The position numbers and the translations under genes were made by a program. A DNA stretch of 64,000 nucleotides from HyVt-105 sp049975425 (lineage in GTDB: Bacteria > Bacteroidota > Bacteroidia > Bacteroidales > VadinHA17): the NCBI GenBank assembly GCA_049975425.1, contig JBNGDI010000006.1, forward strand, positions 48,193 through 112,192, given 5' to 3'. The notes under the pieces were generated by a model. The model was not told the DNA's origin, did not search any database, and saw only the letters and a program-made list of their open reading frames with translations. Positions 25,696 to 34,633 of this stretch are shown here, piece by piece. Position 1 is the stretch's first letter, and every line of letters starts with the position of its first letter.

Positions 25696-28323
25696 TTACG
25701 TTGACGTAACCATCGAAACGGCTCTTTCCAGTGCACGGTCCAGCCCGGCCGGATATTTTCCTCCTGCCGTGGCGAAGAAAGGCTGTCCGCCGCCGCCACC
25801 CTGTATTTCACGTGCCATTTCCCTGATCATGGTTCCGGCATTAAATCCACGGTCTTTTACCAGATCGTCGGAGATCATGACCGAGAGAAGGGCTTTTCCC
25901 TCCGATTCGGCGCCAAGCACCAGGAAAAGAGGGGAAATTTCCTGTCTCAGCTGAAACGAAAGGTCGCGGAGTTGTCCGGCATCCTCCACATCAATGCGTT
26001 CGGCAATGAGGTAAATACCGTTTATTTCACGTGCCGAGCTCCTTAGCCTTTTTTTGATCTCCTGCAGGCTTTCCCGGTGCAGGCTGGCTGTTTTCTTCCT
26101 CAGTTCCTGTAATTCTTCCTGAAGTTTTTTAACTGACTGTACCAGTTGACCGGATTTTACCCGGAGCAGGTGCTGGAGTTCTTTCTGTGTATTTTCCAGT
26201 TCGCGGAAATACTCTTCGGCTTTTTCCCCTGTTACGGCTTCAATCCTCCGGATGCCTGCAGCCACAGCCGATTCGGAAACAATCTTGAAAATACCGATCT
26301 GGCCTGAGGATTGCACATGGGTCCCTCCGCAAAGCTCGATCGAATCGCCGAATTTTACCACGCGCACCTCATCTGCGTATTTCTCACCGAAAAGGGCCAG
26401 TGCACCCATGTTTTTTGCTTTTTCCATTTTTATTCCGGCATTCACTTCCGAACGGATATCCTGCCTGATCATCCGGTTTACCCGTTTTTCGATCTCTGAC
26501 AGTTCCTCTTCCGTTACCTTTCTGAAATGGGAGAAATCGAACCGGAGGTAATCGGGATGCACCAGCGAACCCTTCTGTTCCACATGCTTACCCAGCACTT
26601 CCCGCAGGGCATGATGCAGCAGGTGGGTGGCCGAATGGTTCCTTGCGGTATTTTCCCTGAGTTTCCGGTCGACGGTGGCATGGAATGTGCCGGCAGGTTC
26701 CGGGGGCAGGGTATCGGTGATATGCACCACCAGCTCGTTTTCTTTCTGGGTGTCGATAATCCGGATCTTTTCCCCTCCGGAGGAAATGTATCCCGTATCG
26801 CCCACCTGTCCCCCCGATTCGGCATAAAAGGGTGTACGGTTGAATACCAGTTGGTAAAGTGTTTGCCCCTTTTTCCGGATTTTCCGGTACCGCGTGATCA
26901 ATACATCGGAAGCCAGATCGTCATACCCGGTGAATTCCGCTTCTTTCTCATCATGTACCCTGACCCAGTCTCCCGTTTCCACCGAAGCAGCACTCCGGGA
27001 ACGTTCTTTCTGGGCTTTCATTTCACTGTCAAACTCCTCTCTGCGTACTGAAAGTTGATGTTCCCTCAGAATGAGCTCTGTGAGATCCAGGGGGAAACCG
27101 TAAGTGTCGTATAATTCGAAAGCCGCTTTTCCGCTGATCGTACTTTCTCCGGCAGCCAGGGTTTCCCGCACCTGCTCGTCCAGTTTGCGTATGCCTGTTT
27201 CCAGTGTGCGTAAAAAGGATGATTCTTCTTCTTTGATCACTTTCATAATGAGTTCCTGCTGCTTTACCAGCTCAGGGTAATCGTTTCCCATGGTTTCCAC
27301 CAGCGTGGGAACCAGACTGTAAATAACCGGATGTTCCTGTTTCAGGAAGGAAAAGCAGTACCGCACGGCCCGGCGTAAGATCCTTCTGATCACGTATCCT
27401 GCGCCGGTGTTTGAAGGGATCTGTCCGTCGGCAACGGAAAAGGCAATAGCCCTGAGATGGTCGGCCACCACCCGCATGGCTGTGTCGGTTTTCAGATCCT
27501 CTCCGTAGGAATGCCCGGTACGGAATCCGATCTCACGGATAATGGGCTGGAAAAGATCGGTATCATAGTTTGATGCTTTATTCTGCACAATCCGGCAGAG
27601 TCTCTCAAAGCCCATGCCGGTATCCACATGCCTGGCGGGTAGCTGCTCCAGCTTTCCATCCGTTTTTCTGTTGAATTGTATGAATACCAGGTTCCATATT
27701 TCAATTACCCTCGGGTCGCCTGCATTCACCAGTTCACGTCCCGGTTTTTCCGCCTTCTCGCGGTCGGTTCTGAGGTCTGCATGAATTTCCGAACAGGGCC
27801 CGCAGGGCCCGGTTTCCCCCATTTCCCAGAAATTGTCCTTTTTTGATCCCGTAAGAATATGATCGCCGGGAAGATGATCATGCCAGAATTTCAGGGCTTC
27901 CTCATCCATGGGGATACCTTCAGCGTGGTCTCCTTCAAATACCGTGGCATACAGGTTGCCGGCCGGGATTTTCAATACCCCGGTAAGGAATTCCATTGCC
28001 CAGGCAATGGCTTCCTTCTTGAAATAATCGCCGAACGACCAGTTCCCTAGCATCTCGAACATGGTATGGTGATAAGTATCATGTCCAACCTCCTCCAGAT
28101 CGTTGTGTTTTCCCGAAACGCGAAGGCATTTCTGGGAGTTGGCCACACGGCCCGATGGGTGAGAACGGTTCCCCAGAAAAATGTCCTTGAACTGGTTCAT
28201 ACCGGCATTGGTAAACATCAGCGTGGGATCATTCTTTACAACCATGGGTGCCGAAGGAACGATCTCATGGCCCTTTCCGGCAAAAAAATCAAAAAAAGCC
28301 TTTCTTATCTCACTTGCTGTCAT
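25696..28323 (-). CDS. alaS: Alanyl-tRNA synthetase
   Basis: 875 residues, full length. It charges tRNA-Ala. Class II core with MFTNAGMNQFKDIFLG and DTGMGFERL, the editing domain with HSATHLLHHALREVLG and the zinc-binding CGGTHV, and the C-terminal C-Ala domain with GGGGGQPFFATAGG. All key motifs are intact. It is divergent from the M23 peptidase gene across a 150-base AT-rich intergenic region that carries at least one promoter. Confidence 0.97.
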   Translation of the reverse strand: MTASEIRKAFFDFFAGKGHEIVPSAPMVVKNDPTLMFTNAGMNQFKDIFLGNRSHPSGRVANSQKCLRVSGKHNDLEEVGHDTYHHTMFEMLGNWSFGDYFKKEAIAWAMEFLTGVLKIPAGNLYATVFEGDHAEGIPMDEEALKFWHDHLPGDHILTGSKKDNFWEMGETGPCGPCSEIHADLRTDREKAEKPGRELVNAGDPRVIEIWNLVFIQFNRKTDGKLEQLPARHVDTGMGFERLCRIVQNKASNYDTDLFQPIIREIGFRTGHSYGEDLKTDTAMRVVADHLRAIAFSVADGQIPSNTGAGYVIRRILRRAVRYCFSFLKQEHPVIYSLVPTLVETMGNDYPELVKQQELIMKVIKEEESSFLRTLETGIRKLDEQVRETLAAGESTISGKAAFELYDTYGFPLDLTELILREHQLSVRREEFDSEMKAQKERSRSAASVETGDWVRVHDEKEAEFTGYDDLASDVLITRYRKIRKKGQTLYQLVFNRTPFYAESGGQVGDTGYISSGGEKIRIIDTQKENELVVHITDTLPPEPAGTFHATVDRKLRENTARNHSATHLLHHALREVLGKHVEQKGSLVHPDYLRFDFSHFRKVTEEELSEIEKRVNRMIRQDIRSEVNAGIKMEKAKNMGALALFGEKYADEVRVVKFGDSIELCGGTHVQSSGQIGIFKIVSESAVAAGIRRIEAVTGEKAEEYFRELENTQKELQHLLRVKSGQLVQSVKKLQEELQELRKKTASLHRESLQEIKKRLRSSAREINGIYLIAERIDVEDAGQLRDLSFQLRQEISPLFLVLGAESEGKALLSVMISDDLVKDRGFNAGTMIREMAREIQGGGGGQPFFATAGGKYPAGLDRALERAVSMVTST

Positions 28324-28392
28324 ATCAAACTGTGTGTAAGGCGAATGGAATATATTATTTAATAAAGGAATTTATGTATTTTCCGGTCAAGG

Positions 28393-28423
28393 TTGTAAAA
28401 TTAATTTATTTAAATTAGTTTTG
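28393..28423 (+). promoter_or_regulatory. Bacteroidota promoter (TTG, 20 bases, TAGTTTTG) for the M23 peptidase
   Basis: TTG at 28393-28395 and TAGTTTTG at 28416-28423 fit the -33/-7 consensus with standard spacing. The ATG of the peptidase gene follows 51 bases later in an AT-rich leader. Confidence 0.65.
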
Positions 28424-28473
28424 CTCTTTTTGAAATAGTTTTTTATTAATTTTAAAAGCAAATAAGCAATTGT

Positions 28474-29445
28474 ATGCCGAAGCAAAGGTACAGGTATAAT
28501 CCTGAATTGCTCACCTATGAAAAGGTATCTCCTTCGGTGAGGCAAAAATTTTTCCGGTTTATTACCTACTTCATTGGCAGCATCCTGATAGCTATAGTGT
28601 ACGGCCTGCTTTTCACCACTTTTTTTGATTCACCAGAGGAACGACTCCTGAAGAAGGAGAATGAACAGCTGGTGTTGCAGTACGAGATCATGAATGAAAA
28701 GCTTATCCAGATGGAAAAGGTCCTGGCCGATATTCAACAGCGGGATGATAATATTTACCGGACGATCTTCGGGGCCGATCCCATTCCGACTTCCATCAGG
28801 GAAGCCGGATTTGGCGGGACGAACCGGTATGCCAGTCTGGAAGGGTATCAGAATTCCGAGATTGTTATTGAAACTGCCGCCCGGCTTGATAAAATCACCA
28901 AAAAGCTATACGTACAATCGAAATCCTATGATGAGGTGATTGACCTGGCGCGGAACAAAGAATTAATGCTATCCCATGTCCCGGCCATTCAACCTGTTTC
29001 GAACAAAGACCTGACACGTACCGCTTCGGGCTGGGGATACCGGATACATCCCATTTACAAGATCAAAAAATTCCATTACGGTATCGATTTCACCGCCCCC
29101 ACAGGTACCGAAATCTATGCCACAGGCGACGGCGTGGTGAAGGAAGTTATCTCTTCCCGGCGGGGGTATGGAAACCATGTTGTCATTGACCATGGTTTCG
29201 GGTTTGCTACCCTGTATGCCCACATGAGCAGGTTCAATGTGAAAAAGGGACAGGAAGTGAAACGGGGCGACGTGATCGGTTTTGTGGGTAGCACCGGAAC
29301 CAGTACCGCTCCCCATCTGCATTATGAAGTGCACCAGAACGGAAAGAAAGTGAATCCCATCAATTATTTCTTCAACGACCTGTCTCCTGATGAATATGAC
29401 AGAATGATCGAAATATCCATGAATTCAGGACAAACGTTTGATTGA
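28474..29445 (+). CDS. Membrane-anchored M23 (LytM) peptidoglycan endopeptidase
   Basis: 323 residues. An N-terminal transmembrane helix (about 26-49) is followed by a coiled coil (about 52-92) and the peptidase domain (about 180-300). Zinc ligands are in KFHYGIDFTAP (HxxxD type) and PHLHYEV, and the supporting His in LYAHMSRF. The active-site set appears complete, so it is probably a cell-wall hydrolase working on stem-peptide cross-links from the inner-membrane side, though similar proteins can act as amidase activators. A strong terminator follows 27 bases after the stop. Confidence 0.9.
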   Translation: MPKQRYRYNPELLTYEKVSPSVRQKFFRFITYFIGSILIAIVYGLLFTTFFDSPEERLLKKENEQLVLQYEIMNEKLIQMEKVLADIQQRDDNIYRTIFGADPIPTSIREAGFGGTNRYASLEGYQNSEIVIETAARLDKITKKLYVQSKSYDEVIDLARNKELMLSHVPAIQPVSNKDLTRTASGWGYRIHPIYKIKKFHYGIDFTAPTGTEIYATGDGVVKEVISSRRGYGNHVVIDHGFGFATLYAHMSRFNVKKGQEVKRGDVIGFVGSTGTSTAPHLHYEVHQNGKKVNPINYFFNDLSPDEYDRMIEISMNSGQTFD

Positions 29446-29472
29446 TCTGAATACCATGGAACAAAGATATAC

Positions 29473-29507
29473 GGCAGGAAGAGAATCCGTCTTTTCCTGC
29501 CTTTTTT
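29473..29507 (+). terminator. Rho-independent terminator after the M23 peptidase gene
   Basis: GGCAGGAA (29473-29480) pairs perfectly with TTCCTGCC (29494-29501) and is followed by TTTTTT. It lies upstream of the CapA start at 29516 and therefore supports that start over an in-frame extension reaching 29438. Confidence 0.8.
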
Positions 29508-29515
29508 CTTGCACG

Positions 29516-30718
29516 ATGAAACTATTTCGCTCCGATTGGCTGTTTTGCCTGCTCCTGTGGCCTGCCGGCCTGTCAGCAGGTGTGCCCGATACGCTCCGCA
29601 TCGGAGTGGCCGATACCCTGCGCCTGTACTCAGCCGACACCATTACCCTTATCGGGATGGATGATACCCTCCATGTGGCGCCAGGCGATACCCTGGTAAT
29701 CACCGGGCCGGGGGATAAAACGGTGTCCCCGCTTCCCGACACACTAATCATCGCCGGGGTGGGAGACATCATGCTGGGAACCGATTATCCCTCTGAACGG
29801 TATCTTCCTCCCGGAAAAGATTGTTTTCCACTGATGCAGGAAGTAAAATCATGGCTTGGAGAAGCCGATGTGGCCGTGGGAAATCTGGAAGGGACTTTTG
29901 CCGGCGAATGCGGTAAACCGAAATACTGCCGCGATACCCTGAATTGCTATGTGTTCAGAATGCCCGAAGAATTTGTACACTGTCTGGTGGATGCAGGATT
30001 TGACCTCATCAGTGTGGCCAATAATCATTCCAATGATTTTGGCCTTGCCGGAAGGGAAAATACGGGAAACGTGTTAACGGAAGCCGGCCTTGCCTGGGCA
30101 GGTTTCGATCATGTTCCCTGTACCCTCTGGGAAAAGGACAGCGTAAGGTACGGGTTCTGTGCCTTTTCAACTTCTGGTGGCACTCCTCTCATTCAGGATC
30201 TGGAAACGGCTGCCCGCCTGGTGTCACGTATGGACAGTCTGAGCGATATAGTGATCGTATCTTTTCACGGAGGAGCCGAAGGGAAAGATCATGAGCATGT
30301 TCCCCGTACCACAGAAGAATTTCTGGGTACAGACCGGGGCGATGTATATGCTTTCGCCCACGCGGTGGTGGACGCTGGAGCAGATGTGGTGTTCGGCCAC
30401 GGCCCGCATGTGACCCGAAGCGTGGACCTGTACCGCGACCGTTTTATTATTTACAGTCTGGGGAATTTCTGTACCTGGGGACGGTTCAACCTCAGCGGAC
30501 CCAACGGGATTGCCCCCATTGTCAGGGTGAAAGTCAACCGCCGGGGAGAATTTCTGGAAGCTCAGGTGATACCCGTATTCCAGCCGGGTTGGGGGGGCAC
30601 ATTTCCCGATCCGGAAAAAAGAGTGATCAGGAAACTGCAGGAGCTGCTCGAGCATGATTTTCCTGAAGTTCCCCTGATGATCAATGAGGAAGGGATGATC
30701 CGCAAAACGGGAGGGTGA
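29516..30718 (+). CDS. CapA-family (poly-gamma-glutamate synthesis-like) metallophosphatase-fold protein
   Basis: 400 residues. A signal peptide (about 1-21) is followed by a degenerate tandem repeat, residues about 24-78, of units like DTLxIxG, and then the CapA domain (about 80-380): IAGVGDIMLGTDYP (metal-binding Asp), VAVGNLEGTFAG, SVANNHSNDFG, VIVSFHGGAEG, VVFGHGPHVTRS and IIYSLGNFC. These are the calcineurin-like metal ligands of the PgsA/CapA family. No capB or capC partner is nearby, so poly-glutamate synthesis is doubtful. Exported phosphatase or capsule-related activity is inferred. Confidence 0.82.
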   Translation: MKLFRSDWLFCLLLWPAGLSAGVPDTLRIGVADTLRLYSADTITLIGMDDTLHVAPGDTLVITGPGDKTVSPLPDTLIIAGVGDIMLGTDYPSERYLPPGKDCFPLMQEVKSWLGEADVAVGNLEGTFAGECGKPKYCRDTLNCYVFRMPEEFVHCLVDAGFDLISVANNHSNDFGLAGRENTGNVLTEAGLAWAGFDHVPCTLWEKDSVRYGFCAFSTSGGTPLIQDLETAARLVSRMDSLSDIVIVSFHGGAEGKDHEHVPRTTEEFLGTDRGDVYAFAHAVVDAGADVVFGHGPHVTRSVDLYRDRFIIYSLGNFCTWGRFNLSGPNGIAPIVRVKVNRRGEFLEAQVIPVFQPGWGGTFPDPEKRVIRKLQELLEHDFPEVPLMINEEGMIRKTGG

Positions 30719-30747
30719 CCGGATTTTTTCTTTTGGTTTTTTCTGCG

Positions 30748-30778
30748 TTGAATTGTCAGAGAATTTTTGTTACATTTA
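30748..30778 (+). promoter_or_regulatory. Candidate promoter (TTG, 20 bases, TACATTTA) for the MerR-type gene
   Basis: TTG at 30748-30750 and TACATTTA at 30771-30778 match the phylum consensus except for the last base. The ATG at 30801 follows 22 bases later, which supports that start. Confidence 0.5.
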
Positions 30779-30800
30779 TATCCCTTTTCTGAACAGCGGT

Positions 30801-31136
30801 ATGCCCTATAAGGAACCCAAGGTTGAAAAAGTATTTTACACCATCGGAGAGGTGGCCGAAATGTTTCATGTAAACACCTCGCTTGTCAGGTACTGGGAGA
30901 AGGAATTCGATATTATCAAACCCAAAAAGAATAAAAAGGGAAACCGACTGTTCACTCCCCAGGATGTGGAGAATTTTCATCTTATTTACCACCTGGTAAA
31001 GGAGAAAGGGATGACCCTGAAAGGTGCCAGAAAGAAACTGCGTGAGAACCGTGAGGATACTGTAAACAATTTTCAGGTGATCGAAAGCCTCCAGAATATC
31101 CGGAAAATGCTGATCGATATCCGCGATTCCCTCTGA
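30801..31136 (+). CDS. MerR-family transcriptional regulator, small form
   Basis: 111 residues from the ATG at 30801. The N-terminal winged helix-turn-helix (about 9-75) reads FYTIGEVAEMFHVNTSLVRY, then KKNKKGNRLFTPQDVENF; the RYWE and R-x-F/Y pattern is typical of MerR. The short C-terminus has a helix (about 88-110) for dimerisation but no cysteine cluster or drug-binding domain. Effector and targets are unknown. It sits 40 bases before the Nif3-like gene on the same strand, and the pairing with Nif3 and the zinc-ribbon gene suggests one transcript. Confidence 0.87.
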   Translation: MPYKEPKVEKVFYTIGEVAEMFHVNTSLVRYWEKEFDIIKPKKNKKGNRLFTPQDVENFHLIYHLVKEKGMTLKGARKKLRENREDTVNNFQVIESLQNIRKMLIDIRDSL

Positions 31137-31176
31137 GTGACTGCTGATAACATGCAATAAAACAACATCAATATCC

Positions 31177-32271
31177 ATGAAGGTAATTGAGCTGGTGGAA
31201 TTCCTGGATGCATTCGCCCCTCCGGGTTTACAGGAATCCTATGATAACGCCGGACTGCTTCTGGGCGATCCCGAAGCAACCCTGTCGGGGGCCCTGATAT
31301 CGGTGGATGTGACCGAAGAGGTGATCATGGAAGCGGTAAAGAAAAAAATGAACCTGGTAGTGGCACATCACCCCCTGATCTTTCAACCGCTGAAGAAGAT
31401 CACGGGATCCGGCCCGGTGGAAAGGACCGTGATGATGGCCCTTCGGGAAGGTGTGGCAGTATATGCCGCCCATACCAATCTCGACGCGGTGCAGGAAGGC
31501 GTGAACGGCCGTATTTGCCGGAAAATCGGGCTGCAAAATTGTTCGGTTTTAAAACCTGAACGAGGCAGACTGAAAAAACTGGTGTGCTTTATTCCGTCCG
31601 ACCATCTGGAGTCAGTGAGCCGGGCGGTATTTGATGCCGGCGCCGGCCATATAGGAAATTACGACCGGTGCGGATACCGCACAAAAGGAGAGGGGACCTT
31701 CCGGGCTCTTGATGGAGCTGACCCTTACGTAGGTATAACAGGAGAGGTACACACTGAACCCGAGGTCAGATGGGAAACCGTTTTCCCTTTTTTCCTTCAG
31801 AACCGGGTGGTGAAGGCCATGATCGACGCCCATCCCTATGAAGAAGTGGCATACGATATCTATCCCCTGGAAAACGAATGGCCGGGAGCAGGGCAGGGAA
31901 TGACCGGTTCACTGGAAAAGGAAATGACGGAAAAAGATTTTCTGAAGTTCCTGAAGGATGTTTTCCATATCCCCTGTATCCGGCATTCCCCGCTCAGGGG
32001 GAAAAAGGTGAAAAAAGTGGCCGTATGCGGCGGCAGCGGAAGCCACCTCACAGAACATGCCCTTGGTACCGGTGCCGACGCCTTTCTGACGGCAGATATA
32101 AGCTATCACCGGTTTTTTGATGCCGACGGGAAAATTCTTCTGGCCGATATCGGCCATTATGAAAGCGAACAGTTCACAAAAGAGATATTTTATGAATTAA
32201 TAAGTAAAAAATTCCCTAATTTTGCAGTTCAATTTTCTGAAACCAATACGAATCCGGTAAATTATCTCTAA
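31177..32271 (+). CDS. Nif3-like dinuclear metal-centre protein with inserted PII/CutA-like domain
   Basis: 364 residues, the long form of the NIF3/YqfO family. The N-terminal metal-binding half has ESYDNAGLLLGD and VVAHHPLIFQPL, and the C-terminal half supplies GDIGHYESEQF-type ligands (ADIGHYESEQF). Between them an inserted CutA-like domain (about 125-240) includes AMIDAHPYEEVAYDIYPL. Members form toroidal hexamers; a GTP cyclohydrolase-type activity was proposed for some, but the function is not settled. The stop is 3 bases from the next start, so the two are tightly coupled. Confidence 0.92.
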   Translation: MKVIELVEFLDAFAPPGLQESYDNAGLLLGDPEATLSGALISVDVTEEVIMEAVKKKMNLVVAHHPLIFQPLKKITGSGPVERTVMMALREGVAVYAAHTNLDAVQEGVNGRICRKIGLQNCSVLKPERGRLKKLVCFIPSDHLESVSRAVFDAGAGHIGNYDRCGYRTKGEGTFRALDGADPYVGITGEVHTEPEVRWETVFPFFLQNRVVKAMIDAHPYEEVAYDIYPLENEWPGAGQGMTGSLEKEMTEKDFLKFLKDVFHIPCIRHSPLRGKKVKKVAVCGGSGSHLTEHALGTGADAFLTADISYHRFFDADGKILLADIGHYESEQFTKEIFYELISKKFPNFAVQFSETNTNPVNYL

Positions 32272-32274
32272 ACC

Positions 32275-33057
32275 ATGGCGAAAGAGAAAAATCCAACCTC
32301 CACAAAGGAAATGACAGTTGAAGAAAAACTGAAAGCCATTTATGAATTGCAGCAGATAGATTCGGCCATCGACCGAATAAAAACCCTCCGCGGGGAGCTT
32401 CCCCTGGAAGTACAGGACCTGGAAGATGAGATTGCTGGCCTGGAAACCAGGATCAGAAATTACGAAGATGAAATCAAACAACTGGAAGCTGCCATTGCAG
32501 GGAAAAAGAATGAGATCGAAGAGGCCAGGACCCTGATCAAAAAATACGAAGAACAGCAGATGAACGTGAGGAATAACCGCGAGTTCGATTCCATTTCCAA
32601 AGAGATTGAATACCAGACCCTTGAAATTGAGTTGTGTGAAAAACGGATCAGGGAATTCACCGTCCAGGTAAAAGAAAAAACTGAAATCATCGAAGAATCA
32701 ACGCAGATTCTTAATGAGCGGAAAGTCGACCTGGAGAATAAAAAGAAAGACCTGGACGATATTACCAACGATACCAGAAAGGAAGAAGAAGAGCTGATCA
32801 GGCGTTCGGAAGAGTACCAGAAGATCATCGAACCCCGTTTGCTTTCCGCCTATAAGCGTATCAGGGCAAATGCCCGGAACGGCCTGGCTGTGGTAACCAT
32901 CGAAAGGGATGCCTGCGGGGGATGTTTCAACAAGATCCCGCCCCAGCGCCAGCTGGATATCCAGTCGGGAAAGAAGATCATCGTATGTGAATACTGCGGA
33001 CGAATTCTTGTGGATATCAAAAAACCGGAACCTGCCGAAAAGACCGGGAAGAAATAA
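32275..33057 (+). CDS. C4-type zinc-ribbon protein with long coiled coil
   Basis: 260 residues. Residues about 15-195 are strongly charged heptad-like helices (Glu/Lys-rich), predicted as an antiparallel coiled-coil hairpin; about 205-245 is a zinc ribbon with CGGC and CEYC pairs. It matches the widely conserved family found beside nif3 in Bacteroidota, thought to bind nucleic acid or ribosomal partners, with no firmly established role. The start is ATG at 32275, right after the Nif3 stop. Confidence 0.88.
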   Translation: MAKEKNPTSTKEMTVEEKLKAIYELQQIDSAIDRIKTLRGELPLEVQDLEDEIAGLETRIRNYEDEIKQLEAAIAGKKNEIEEARTLIKKYEEQQMNVRNNREFDSISKEIEYQTLEIELCEKRIREFTVQVKEKTEIIEESTQILNERKVDLENKKKDLDDITNDTRKEEEELIRRSEEYQKIIEPRLLSAYKRIRANARNGLAVVTIERDACGGCFNKIPPQRQLDIQSGKKIIVCEYCGRILVDIKKPEPAEKTGKK

Positions 33058-33151
33058 TAACCCTTTCCTGCCTGCACTTTTTTTTAACTGGAAGAATCCT
33101 TGCCCTTCCGGTAGAAAACGCAGGCTGCCGTTGTCTGCCGGCTCACCATTT

Positions 33152-34633
33152 ATGAGGCTCCCTGCCGGGACGCTGTCGCATGCGGTTCTTTCGGTAATGC
33201 TCATTTTCAACTGCACAATGCTGCCATGGAAGGCCTCCTGTCAGATCAGCTTTTTTTCTGAAGAGGAAATGCTCCGCGCAGTGCTTCATCCGGGCAGGGA
33301 AAGGAGGGTGTTTGATCGTTCTCTTCATGATCCCTCACTTTCTCCGGTTTATTACACACATTATTCTCTGGCCGTGCAAACGGTGCTATTTCAGGACCCT
33401 GTGGATTATGATTTTTTTCTGAAAGGAGAGGGAGAAAGGCTGGAACTCTTTGTGCGTAGTGCTACCCGTACAACCGGTCCTTCTCTCCAGCTCAGTGCCA
33501 TGTACCTGCAGTCGGCTATGGTGTATCTTTGTTTCGGGGAAGAAATAAAGGCTGGCCGGCGTATTTTACAGGCTTTCAGAACCTTCACGGATATTCCCGC
33601 TGCGCCTGCTGATCCGCAGTATCTGAAGATAAAAGGGCTTTTCATTTTTATTGCCGGCAATTTTCCCCGTCCGCTGCTATCTTTTCTTCCCGGCATGTCT
33701 TTTTCCCCGGAAGGGTACTCCCCCCATCTGGAAAAAGCTGCGTCCATGTATCCTGAAAACAGTATCTTCCGCCGGGAGATACAGATGCTCCATGCCCTTT
33801 GCCTCCTGGCGGATGACCAGCCGTTGATGGCCGGTTCCCTGCTGGGTTCTGCCCGTGGTACAGAAGGCTTACCTGCCCTGATCAGGCTGGTTTCTTTGAA
33901 AAAAGCCGGAAAAAATGAAGAGGTGATCAGGGAAAGCGGTTACTGGACCGTCCGGTCGGATATTCCCTGGTTTGAATATCTGCTGGGAGAAGCCTGGCTC
34001 AGAAAAGGCGGTGAAGAAGCGGACGCCTGCCTGGACAGGTTTCTGGAGAGGTACCGGGGAGGTCACTACAGGAAGTCGGCCCTGCTGAAACGGGCATGGG
34101 CTGCTTTGCTGCATGGAAGGGACGATGAGTACATGCATTTCATCGACCGGGTGAAAACCGAAGGATATCAGGTGACGGAAGCTGACCGGCATGCTATGGC
34201 AGAGGCAGGTTATTCCACGGGTGTTCATCGCGGGTTGCTTCAGGCCAGGCTGTTGTTTGACGGGGGTTATTATTACGAGGCTCTCCAGGTGATGCAACAG
34301 GTCAGACCGGAAGAGATGTTCCAATCGGGACGTCTTGCCCTGGAATATACCTACCGTATGGGCCGTATTCTTCAGAAACTGGGAAGGGATGAAGCCGCAT
34401 TGAAAAGTTTTGACCAGACCATCGGGATGGGGATGGAAGCTCCCTGGTATTATCCGGCCTATGCTGCCTGGCAGGCCGGACATATCTGCGAAAAAAACGG
34501 ATACACCCGGAGGGCCGGAGAATATTACCGCCTGTGCTTACAGATGAAAACCATGGAATACCGTTCGTTCATCCGCAGAAAGGCCCGCCGGTCGCTTCGG
34601 TCTCTGGCAGGGCAGGAGACCGGAAACAGCTGA
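33152..34633 (+). CDS. Exported TPR-like helical repeat protein
   Basis: 493 residues from the ATG at 33152; the open frame reaches back into the zinc-ribbon gene, but that part is an overlap artefact. There is a hydrophobic N-terminal segment (about 8-32) that could be a signal peptide ending near WKASC, where the Cys might act as a lipobox (weak). The rest is helical with TPR-like units, clearest at the C-terminus: YYEALQVMQQVRPEEMF, LEYTYRMGRILQKLGRDEA and AGHICEKNGYTRRAGEYYRL. No enzyme motif is seen. Its stop directly abuts the stop of the convergent TPM gene. Confidence 0.7.
   Translation: MRLPAGTLSHAVLSVMLIFNCTMLPWKASCQISFFSEEEMLRAVLHPGRERRVFDRSLHDPSLSPVYYTHYSLAVQTVLFQDPVDYDFFLKGEGERLELFVRSATRTTGPSLQLSAMYLQSAMVYLCFGEEIKAGRRILQAFRTFTDIPAAPADPQYLKIKGLFIFIAGNFPRPLLSFLPGMSFSPEGYSPHLEKAASMYPENSIFRREIQMLHALCLLADDQPLMAGSLLGSARGTEGLPALIRLVSLKKAGKNEEVIRESGYWTVRSDIPWFEYLLGEAWLRKGGEEADACLDRFLERYRGGHYRKSALLKRAWAALLHGRDDEYMHFIDRVKTEGYQVTEADRHAMAEAGYSTGVHRGLLQARLLFDGGYYYEALQVMQQVRPEEMFQSGRLALEYTYRMGRILQKLGRDEAALKSFDQTIGMGMEAPWYYPAYAAWQAGHICEKNGYTRRAGEYYRLCLQMKTMEYRSFIRRKARRSLRSLAGQETGNS

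Noticed and set aside
32909..33151. N-terminal extension of the TPR-like protein overlapping the zinc-ribbon gene
   Set aside because: It is Arg/Ser-rich out-of-frame reading of the zinc-ribbon gene; the ATG at 33152 gives a plausible signal sequence.
33406..33747. Minus-strand open frame opposite the TPR-like gene
   Set aside because: Low-complexity shadow with no family features; the plus-strand frame has clear helical repeats.
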